DNA of 64,000 bases from Methanocaldococcus vulcanius M7. Lineage in GTDB: Archaea > AGJL01 > Methanococci > Methanococcales > Methanocaldococcaceae. A program made the translations under genes and the position numbers. The stretch is from positions 124,001 to 188,000 of the forward strand of contig NC_013407.1 of the NCBI RefSeq assembly GCF_000024625.1. Reading direction: 5' to 3'. Positions 57,273 through 64,000 of the stretch are shown piece after piece; position 1 is the first letter of the stretch; each line of letters begins with the position of its first letter. The notes beneath the pieces are model-generated. The model had not been told where the DNA came from. It was given only the letters and a program-made list of their open reading frames with translations, and did no database searches.

Positions 57273-59243
57273 TTAATCGGACTTCATATCCTTTCCTATT
57301 CCTCCTCTCACTTTAACAGCCAGTCCATAATTAAATTCCATTAATTCGATCCCATTTAACAGTGTAGTTCCGTATGCTAAGAGTTCATCATCCTCATTGA
57401 CAACTAAGACCTCCTCATAAGGTCTTAACTCCTCATCACAATCTATGACAAACTTTGCAAATACATTTCTTCCCTCTTTTGCAAAGTTCTCAACTTCTCT
57501 ATCAACTACAACTCTATACTTTGGAAATGGGATCCTTTCCCATAGCAGTTTAGCACCTTTTTCAGATGGAATTAAAATGTTATCATTACTTCTAATTGAA
57601 AATAATAGATCTCCATTTTTATCCAATACTTGCCTCAATCTTCCTGTGTTTTTACTTCTAACTACTTTAACGTCTTCATCTTCTAACACATCATATCCGT
57701 ATTGATATTGTAGCATTTTTCTTACCCTTAAACTATCGGGATCTATTTTTCTCTTTTTAGAGAAGTAGTTTATATAGTAGTTATAAGTTAAAATGTCTAA
57801 AATGTTGTCTTCTCCAATTTTCCTTTTTAACCATTGAATAAATTCATTTTGAAATTTTTTATTTACTTCTTTTTCATATTCATATAGTTCTGGAACTTCA
57901 TTTTGAGATAGAGGATAGACAGTGTCAATATAGTAAGGAATGAATCCAAAAACAGGATCTTTTATTAAAATATCAACATCTGTCTCTAAAACATTTAAAT
58001 TTTCATGATATGGCTTTTGTATTGTGTTTGATACGTTTGTTATATAGACCTTTTCGTATTTTATTCTTTTTAATCTTTTTTTATGTCTGAAAACCTCTGG
58101 TCTGAACATGGATTCTATTCCACTATAAAAAAATGCGGTTTTTTTAGATATTGGATCGAATTTTTCAATATATGGGAGGTATTTTTCCACAATTCGGTAT
58201 CCTTCTAAAAGTTTGGGATGGCATCTAACTCTCTCTTCCACCAATTCCCACAAACTACCTTCTTTTATGGCATGTTTTATCCTACTGATCTCTTCAAATG
58301 TGATGTATAGGTTATGCTCAGCCAGTAATTTTTCTCTATCTTTTTTATCTAAACTTGCCAGTTCTTTTGGTGTATATCTTGAACATACTGGGCATGAACA
58401 AGGAAATGTCTTTAAATCTTTTAACTCAGATAAATGCAAGGTTCCTCTTTCTGTTAAGTATCTGTCATCCTTTGCATATAAAGCATAGGCAGCTGAGTCA
58501 AACAGATCACAGCCCAAGGCAACGGCCAAAGCAAAGAACATGGGATGTCCACACCCAAAGAGATGAACTGGCTTGTTTGTTGGGAGGTTCATTTTGGAGT
58601 TTATAATTATCTCAACAACATCCTTGTATCGATACTGCTCCATAAGGGGAACAACAGCCCCAATCGGATAGATGTCAAAGTTTAATTTTGCCATCTCTCT
58701 TGCTGATTTCTGTCTAAGATCCAGATAAGTGGATCCTTGAATAGTTCCATTTAATAGCAGTTTAAAATTCTTTTCTTCTTTTAAGTTCATTGAACGTTTG
58801 GCTCGGTTTATTGTTTCTTCAAGGTCTTTTTCGGCTTTTTCTCTATCTACGTCTGGCGGTGTTGGAATATCTAAAATCGTTCCAACGTCTACGCCAATTT
58901 TTTCTTGAAATTCAATGATCTCTAAGGGATCTATATCTATATCGCCGTAAACTCCAAGTTGGAACGAACCACTATCCGTTACTACAACCTTGTCAAATCC
59001 AATTAATTTATGAATTCCCTCTTTCTCAGCAATCTCTTTTAAATTAGGGGTTTTATAGGTTATATATGAGTTTGTTATTACAACATCTGCCAATTTTTTT
59101 ATTAGATCCATTGGAACAGTTTGTTTTTTTGGATTAGGATGAACTACTGGCATTATTGTTGGTGTTTCTATTTTTTTCCCATTTATGTTTAAAATCCCTA
59201 TTCTTCCCATTGCATCTCTGTGTTTTATTTCAAAAGTCATCAT
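57273..59243 (-). CDS. tgtA: tRNA-guanine(15) transglycosylase, archaeosine pathway
   Basis: The 656-residue arcTGT swaps G15 of tRNA for preQ0. VVVTDSGSFQLGVYG holds a key Asp of the active site, and GAVVPLMEQYRY and FPCSCPVCSRYTPKEL (zinc site) complete the catalytic part (about 1-345). A PUA RNA-binding domain is at the C-terminus (about 575-655, FAKFVIDCDEELRPYEEVLVV). AGGAGGTAATAAG precedes tandem ATGs. Confidence 0.96.
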   Translation of the reverse strand: MMTFEIKHRDAMGRIGILNINGKKIETPTIMPVVHPNPKKQTVPMDLIKKLADVVITNSYITYKTPNLKEIAEKEGIHKLIGFDKVVVTDSGSFQLGVYGDIDIDPLEIIEFQEKIGVDVGTILDIPTPPDVDREKAEKDLEETINRAKRSMNLKEEKNFKLLLNGTIQGSTYLDLRQKSAREMAKLNFDIYPIGAVVPLMEQYRYKDVVEIIINSKMNLPTNKPVHLFGCGHPMFFALAVALGCDLFDSAAYALYAKDDRYLTERGTLHLSELKDLKTFPCSCPVCSRYTPKELASLDKKDREKLLAEHNLYITFEEISRIKHAIKEGSLWELVEERVRCHPKLLEGYRIVEKYLPYIEKFDPISKKTAFFYSGIESMFRPEVFRHKKRLKRIKYEKVYITNVSNTIQKPYHENLNVLETDVDILIKDPVFGFIPYYIDTVYPLSQNEVPELYEYEKEVNKKFQNEFIQWLKRKIGEDNILDILTYNYYINYFSKKRKIDPDSLRVRKMLQYQYGYDVLEDEDVKVVRSKNTGRLRQVLDKNGDLLFSIRSNDNILIPSEKGAKLLWERIPFPKYRVVVDREVENFAKEGRNVFAKFVIDCDEELRPYEEVLVVNEDDELLAYGTTLLNGIELMEFNYGLAVKVRGGIGKDMKSD

Positions 59244-59484
59244 CTTATTACCTCCTAAGTTAAAAATTAAATATTAATCTTTTAAATATTTTGACTTGTT
59301 ATTCTCTGTTAACAATAATAATCTAAAATAGATTTTATAAAGTTTTATAAGACATATAAGATGATTTTTATAATTATGGCAATGTGATTTTATAATTTTG
59401 TAATATTTAATGTTTAATACCTCTCAAGAGATATGAGGAAGATAAAAGGAAAAGAGAATGATTAATATCAAAAGGTAAAAGTAA

Positions 59485-59724
59485 TTATTCATCTATCCTC
59501 TGAGTTCTTCTAACAGTAAATGCGAATAGTGCTGGTAAAACTGCCCCTCCAAGTATTGCTTCTGTTAACGCAACATCAGGGGCTAATAGTGCATAATAAA
59601 GATATGCCATACATAAACCTGCAAAACCTGATAGTATGATGCATTTAATCAGATCTTTTTGAAGTAGAGAAGCTAAACTTGATAGTAGTGCCATTATTAT
59701 AACCATATAATGAATTATCTCCAT
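59485..59724 (-). CDS. ehbD: DUF4040/MbhD-like hydrogenase subunit, probably EhbD
   Basis: The 79-residue membrane protein has ALLSSLASLLQKDLIKCIILSGFAGLCMAYLYYALLAPDVALTEAILGGAVLPALFAF. The PDVALTEA...LP motif marks the MbhD/MnhB-related DUF4040 domain of Mrp antiporter-like, ion-translocating hydrogenases. Size and sequence best fit subunit D of energy-converting hydrogenase B. No other hydrogenase gene is nearby. GGGTGATCATTA precedes the ATG. Confidence 0.7.
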   Translation of the reverse strand: MEIIHYMVIIMALLSSLASLLQKDLIKCIILSGFAGLCMAYLYYALLAPDVALTEAILGGAVLPALFAFTVRRTQRIDE

Positions 59725-59890
59725 TAATGATCACCCACACAACTATTTAACTATTTTACTCTATCTAATCTTTATTAATTATTTTAAATCATAATTTTAA
59801 TTTAATAACTAATTTAATAACACCTTATATTAAAATGTTTTTAAAATGTTGTTATGCTAAAAATATTAAGAATTATATTGAGGGATTTTT

Positions 59891-61036
59891 ATGGATTACT
59901 ATTCAACGTTGTCTCCAGGGCTTGAAAAGGTATCTCAACGGGAAATAGAAACTTTGGGAGGAAAAATTAGAGAGATAAGAAATAATAAAGGTAGAATATT
60001 TTTTAAAGGAGATTTAGAAGTAATTCCTAAAATTAATTACTTATCAAGAACTATTGAAAGGTTGAATATCTTACTACATAGAGAAGAAATTCCTAACATT
60101 TCATTAGAGGATATATATGAGAGGGTTTATAGTATTGATTGGTCTGAGTGGATAAAAGAGGATCAGGCCTTTGCTATTAGGCCTTTAAGAGTTGGCACTC
60201 ATAATTTCACATCCATTGATATTGGAAGAGTGGCTGGTGAAGCATTAATAAACTCCTATAAGCGAGATAAAAATGTTAGATTGAAAGTTAACTTAAATGA
60301 GCCCGATATAATTGTTAGAGTGGAAGTTATATTTGATGAAGTTATTGTTGGATTAGACACTACCGGAGATATTGCTCTTGACAAAAGAGGATACAGGGTT
60401 TTTAATCATCCTGCTCATCTAAATGCAACTATTGCATCATCTTTAATCTATTTAAGTGATTGGAAGGATGAAGAAACCTTGCTTGACCCCATGTGCGGAT
60501 CTGGAACTATTCCAATAGAGGGGGCTTTAATTAAAAGAAATATTCCTCCAGGCAAGTTTAGGGAGAAAAAATATGGATTTAAGTTTGTAAATATATTTGG
60601 ATATGGCCTTTTAGAAGAAATAAAAAAGAGTATTTTAGAAAATGAGGAGTTGTATAGTATATACGGAATTGATAAAAATGAGAAATATATTTTAGGAGCA
60701 GTTGAAAACGCGAGAAGTGCAGGAGTTTTTGATACTATTAGTTTATCTATCGGAGATGCTACAAAAATGGAGGAGAACTTTAAAGATATTGATGTTATTA
60801 TTGCAAATCCACCGTATGGGATAAGGATGGGTAGTAAAAGAGGAGTTAAAAAACTGTATGAAAAATTTCTGCTGTCTGCAAAGAAGATAATGCATGATTC
60901 ATCGCGAATGGTTGTTATAACTGCTGAAGATAAACTATTTAGAGAGGCGGTTGTAAGACAAAACTTTAACATAATGGATGAGTTCGCGGTAATGTTTGGA
61001 GGATTGTTAACAAAAGTGTTTATCATCTCACTTTAA
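59891..61036 (+). CDS. trm14: tRNA (guanine-6 N2)-methyltransferase
   Basis: The 381-residue protein has an N-terminal THUMP region (about 50-165) and a Rossmann methyltransferase with LLDPMCGSGTIPIEGALI (SAM motif) and VIIANPPYGIRMGSKRG (NPPY catalytic motif). It matches archaeal Trm14, which makes m2G6 in tRNA-Cys. TTGAGGGATTTTT precedes the ATG. Confidence 0.92.
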   Translation: MDYYSTLSPGLEKVSQREIETLGGKIREIRNNKGRIFFKGDLEVIPKINYLSRTIERLNILLHREEIPNISLEDIYERVYSIDWSEWIKEDQAFAIRPLRVGTHNFTSIDIGRVAGEALINSYKRDKNVRLKVNLNEPDIIVRVEVIFDEVIVGLDTTGDIALDKRGYRVFNHPAHLNATIASSLIYLSDWKDEETLLDPMCGSGTIPIEGALIKRNIPPGKFREKKYGFKFVNIFGYGLLEEIKKSILENEELYSIYGIDKNEKYILGAVENARSAGVFDTISLSIGDATKMEENFKDIDVIIANPPYGIRMGSKRGVKKLYEKFLLSAKKIMHDSSRMVVITAEDKLFREAVVRQNFNIMDEFAVMFGGLLTKVFIISL

Positions 61037-61174
61037 CATACGAATATAAGATGAGTATATAAAAGAGACAATTAAAGGTTGAAATAAGATAAAATTAAAA
61101 TTTAAAATTAAGCATATCCACATCAATATCATATTTGTGGACTACATTGGTTTATCAATTAACCGAGGGAAAAA

Positions 61175-61990
61175 ATGATACAAGAAATAAAGGATGTGAT
61201 TTATGAATTCATATATAAATACTACATTGAACCCGCCAAATTGGGGACTGGGTATAATATTATTCAGGAAATCACTTATGGAACTATCTTAGCTGTTTTT
61301 TTATACTTATTTTATAAAGCGCTAAGAAAATTGAATATAAAAATAGATGAAAAATTTGCAATTCCTGGAATTGTGTTTTCGGTTTTAATTGCATTGATAA
61401 GAGCATTAGTTGATCTTGGATATATTGAAAGAAGTTTTCTAACCATAACTCCAGGAATAATATTTCTAATTGGAGGATTTTTTATATTGACTATTTTAAC
61501 ATCTGCAATAATATTCAAAGAAAACTACTACAAAGTTTCTGCAATAATCGGAGCAATCCCTCTACTTTATTTTTTAAGCATATTCTTTAAACACATACAT
61601 CATCCAGAAGCGTTATTGTATGTTGGAATTTTGGTTGGGGGTGTGTATTTTGTTATTAGGTTTTTAGATGAAAAACTCAATCTAAATATTTTAAGTTCAA
61701 AAATAGATCACTATGTTATTATTGGTCAGTTAATCGATGCTTCCTCTACAACAGTGGGAATTGGAATATATGGCTATTGGGAACAACACCCTATTCCAAG
61801 GTTTTTAATGGAGCACTTTGGTGTTTATGCGTTTATTCCCTTTAAGATTTTGGTTATACTTTTAGCACTCTATATTCTAAATAGAGAAGTGGAGGATGAA
61901 AATATTAGAAATATTATAAAACTTTGTATAATGGCACTTGGATTAGCTCCGGGACTTAGAGATCTGTTTAGAACGGTTATGGGAGTTTAA
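61175..61990 (+). CDS. DUF63 integral membrane protein
   Basis: The 271-residue protein has about seven membrane helices, with the conserved [14 protein letters not shown]-like block ([17 protein letters not shown]), FKHIHHPEA and [20 protein letters not shown]. This is the archaeal DUF63 family, of unknown function. GAGGGAAAAA precedes the ATG. It lies between trm14 and the TauE gene in the same direction. Confidence 0.85.
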   Translation: MIQEIKDVIYEFIYKYYIEPAKLGTGYNIIQEITYGTILAVFLYLFYKALRKLNIKIDEKFAIPGIVFSVLIALIRALVDLGYIERSFLTITPGIIFLIGGFFILTILTSAIIFKENYYKVSAIIGAIPLLYFLSIFFKHIHHPEALLYVGILVGGVYFVIRFLDEKLNLNILSSKIDHYVIIGQLIDASSTTVGIGIYGYWEQHPIPRFLMEHFGVYAFIPFKILVILLALYILNREVEDENIRNIIKLCIMALGLAPGLRDLFRTVMGV

Positions 61991-62180
61991 TATAGGGTAT
62001 GTAATACCCAAGGTTATTAATTTTAATTATTAATTTTCATTAAATTTTATTAAATTAAATCAAAAATAACTAAAAACAGTAGAACAAACGTTTAATAATA
62101 TGTTTAATAAATATTTTCGTAAATATTGATCACCACATCAGAGAGTTGCTTAGATTATGATAAACTATTTGGTGGACTTG

Positions 62181-62966
62181 ATGAATTTTTTATTATTTGT
62201 TCCGATTTTAGTGATAATAGGATTTATTATAGGAATTTTTGGAAGCTTGCTTGGAATTGGTGGAGGTTTTTTAGTAGCTCCTGTTTTAACATTTATCTTT
62301 GATTATTTTGGAATTCCTGATGGTATAAAGTTCGCAGTTGGAACATCTTTGTTAGTAGTTTTTATAAATTCTATAATATCAATATTCAGGCATTCGAGAA
62401 TTAGAAATATAAATTGGAAAGCATCTTTAATCGTTGGATTAACAAGTTTGATATTTTCATATTTAAGTGGTATGTTAGTTGTTCATTTTATTGCATCTAA
62501 TATTTTAAAAAAGATATTTGGGGTTTTTTTAATAGTAAACTCGATATATTTAGCAAAATCCCAACATATTGATAAAATTAAAGAGAGAGAAGAAAAAATA
62601 GTTCATTTTATTTTTTGTGGAGTTGTAGCAGGGTTCTTATCTGGGCTTTTTGGTATTGGTGGAGGTATTGTGATAATTCCTTTATTAACATTAATCAAGT
62701 ATCCAATAAAAAGAGCCACTTTAATATCAATAAGTGCAGTTCCTATAACATCCCTTGGAGGGCTCATCTCCTATTTAACTGCAAATACGAATGAGTATAT
62801 ATATAATATTGGATATGTTTCTGTTCCAATAGCTTTGATAATAGCGGTTCCTATCCTCTATTCCTCAAAGTTAGGAATAAAAATAAGCCAAGTTATTGAA
62901 CCAAAGCATTTAAGATCAGTTTTAAGTGCAATACTTGGAGTTATTGGGGTTGTGATGCTTCTTTAA
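62181..62966 (+). CDS. TauE/SafE-family anion exporter
   Basis: The 261-residue protein has eight predicted membrane helices, with the repeated GSLLGIGGGFLVAPVLT and LFGIGGGIVIIPLLTLI motifs of the TauE/SafE (sulfite exporter) superfamily. The ion is unknown. GGTGGACTTG points to the ATG at 62181; the frame opens at 62157 but has no site. Its last 26 bases overlap the convergent hypB end. Confidence 0.88.
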   Translation: MNFLLFVPILVIIGFIIGIFGSLLGIGGGFLVAPVLTFIFDYFGIPDGIKFAVGTSLLVVFINSIISIFRHSRIRNINWKASLIVGLTSLIFSYLSGMLVVHFIASNILKKIFGVFLIVNSIYLAKSQHIDKIKEREEKIVHFIFCGVVAGFLSGLFGIGGGIVIIPLLTLIKYPIKRATLISISAVPITSLGGLISYLTANTNEYIYNIGYVSVPIALIIAVPILYSSKLGIKISQVIEPKHLRSVLSAILGVIGVVMLL

Positions 62967-63615
62967 TGCTCTTTTCAATAAAGTCCAAGACCTCATCAAA
63001 TCCCTCCATCGTTTTTAAACTTAGTAAAACAACCTTTGCATTAGGATTTATCTTTTTAGCATCTTCTTTCATTTTATTTACATCAGCTCCAACTGCCTCA
63101 GCCAGATCAACTTTATTTATGATAATTAGATCTGCCGTTCTCATTATTTCAGGATGTTTTTCTATTGTATCATCCCCCTCGGTTGTTGAAACTACAACAA
63201 TTCTTTTATGAGTTCCTAAGTCAAAATCAGCAGGACAGATTAAATTCCCAACATTCTCAATGAATAAAAGATCTATTTCATCCAAATTTAGATCCTCTAA
63301 CGCATGCCCTACTAAGTGAGCATCTAAGTGGCATTCTTTTCCAGTGTTTAGGGGAATCACTTTTGCCCCATGTTTTTCCATTCTCTCAGCATCAAACTTT
63401 GCTATAACATCTCCAGCAATGCAGGCAATTTTATACTTATCTTTTAAGTTATCGATTAATTTTTCAATCAACAAGGTTTTTCCGCTACCGATAGCTCCCA
63501 TAAAGTCGAAGGCAACTACTCCATGTTTATTTAAAAGTTTTCTGTTTTTATCTGCCAATCTTTTATTTGCCTTTAATATGTCTTTTGCAACTTCTAAAAC
63601 ACCAACTAAATGCAT
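62941..63615 (-). CDS. hypB: Hydrogenase nickel incorporation GTPase
   Basis: The 224-residue SIMIBI GTPase has GAIGSGKT (residues 40-47), NTGKECHLDAHLV and ENVGNLICPADFDLG, the Cys-His-Cys nickel site at the dimer interface, and NKVDLAEAVG. It delivers nickel to [NiFe] hydrogenases. It lacks the His-rich N-terminal tail of some HypB, as in M. jannaschii. GGGTGATAAA precedes the ATG. Confidence 0.96.
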   Translation of the reverse strand: MHLVGVLEVAKDILKANKRLADKNRKLLNKHGVVAFDFMGAIGSGKTLLIEKLIDNLKDKYKIACIAGDVIAKFDAERMEKHGAKVIPLNTGKECHLDAHLVGHALEDLNLDEIDLLFIENVGNLICPADFDLGTHKRIVVVSTTEGDDTIEKHPEIMRTADLIIINKVDLAEAVGADVNKMKEDAKKINPNAKVVLLSLKTMEGFDEVLDFIEKSIKEASQPQ

Positions 63616-63631
63616 TTTATCACCCTAAAAC

Positions 63632-64000
63632 TTAATTTTCTTCTTCATTTTCCATATCATCATAATTTGGGTTCATCTTCTCATATAACTCATCAACTTC
63701 ATTCTTTTTCTTCCAAAGCTCAAAATTGGCTCTTTTAATTTTTTGTCGCTCTCTTTCTAAGAATTTGTATGTTTTTGCATGAGAAGCCCCTCTTAGAAGC
63801 ATTTCTACCGCTTCTTTGGCCACTTGAACCGGTTCATGCTCCCCAACTATTGCGACGGTTTTTCCATAAACCGAAACATTTGCTCCGGTTAAACCTTCAA
63901 TATACCTTCTTGATTTTCCCTCTTTACCGATAACTCTCCCTTTTAATCTTCTTAAACTATTTTCAGAGCTCGCATAGTCCTCAATGTCTATAATTTCTAA
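63632..64000 (-). CDS. KH-domain RNA-binding protein (Pno1/Dim2-like), truncated
   Basis: The minus-strand frame enters from the right edge, so the N-terminus is missing. RLKGRVIGKEGKSRRYIEGLTGANVSVYGKTVAIVG is a KH domain core, followed by AKEAVEMLLRGASHAKTYKFLERER, typical of the archaeal Pno1/Dim2-like family (KH domain pair) involved in small ribosomal subunit maturation. The tail is acidic. The gene lies 17 bases upstream of hypB. Confidence 0.88.
   Translation of the reverse strand, partial: LEIIDIEDYASSENSLRRLKGRVIGKEGKSRRYIEGLTGANVSVYGKTVAIVGEHEPVQVAKEAVEMLLRGASHAKTYKFLERERQKIKRANFELWKKKNEVDELYEKMNPNYDDMENEEEN

Overview
The window is a gene-dense, AT-rich stretch of a hyperthermophilic methanogenic archaeon. 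The complete mcrBDCGA and mtrEDCBAFGH operons, archaeal-only genes (aRF1, PriS, arcTGT, aCPSF1/FttA, EppA), GGTGA-type ribosome binding sites and TATA-box promoters all point to Methanocaldococcus. Gene content and order closely resemble what I remember of Methanocaldococcus jannaschii (blocks MJ0822-MJ0854, MJ0134-MJ0136, MJ1236-MJ1238, MJ0438-MJ0443). It is probably not the M. jannaschii type strain: nrdD has no intein, the S-layer protein is about 300 residues longer than I recall, the CRISPR repeat differs, and mer sits next to the mtr operon. Locus comparisons are from memory, not from a search.

Layout. 1-4000: end of an archaetidylserine decarboxylase, a small membrane-anchored OB-fold protein and a large S-layer glycoprotein. 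4.4-15 kb: CooC-like nickel ATPase, MoaA, FKBP isomerase, NfeD/stomatin pair, aRF1, LarE-like protein, RecJ-like DHH nuclease and class III ribonucleotide reductase. 15-19.5 kb: a minus-strand pilin-type cluster (two class III signal-peptide proteins, two anchored proteins, prepilin peptidase EppA). 19.9-23.8 kb: HD-domain protein, divergent tRNA-Gln and tRNA-Thr, a DUF166 protein, a GC-rich structured island that looks like IS200/IS605 right-end relics with a possible promoter-driven RNA, primase PriS and a decayed Cys-rich gene. 23.9-39.7 kb: a methanogenesis supercluster with MfnF (methanofuran synthesis), Mmp10 (McrA arginine methylation), methyl-coenzyme M reductase, the methyl-H4MPT:CoM methyltransferase and Mer. 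Thus three consecutive late steps of CO2-reducing methanogenesis are encoded within about 13 kb. 40-48.6 kb: housekeeping genes (kinase, PAC2 chaperone, pyrE, asnB, HTH regulator, MTH1187 protein, rpiA, purP, rnhB, trmI). 48.6-49.6 kb: a small CRISPR array with no cas genes and an internal tandem duplication. 49.8-64 kb: proS, proteasome beta, FttA, TatD-like hydrolase, nitroreductase, trm56, arcTGT, a DUF4040 hydrogenase subunit, trm14, DUF63, TauE, hypB and a truncated KH protein.

No obvious complete new defence or mobile system is present. The best candidates for something undescribed are the 21.8-22.0 kb GC-rich island (two hairpin right-end copies whose base changes keep pairing on the minus strand, plus an internal TATA box and no tnpB), the glycosylation-rich S-layer insert with its repeated upstream element, and the EppA-linked secretion cluster. 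Two genes (23.3-23.8 kb and 37.1-37.5 kb) are broken by frameshifts.
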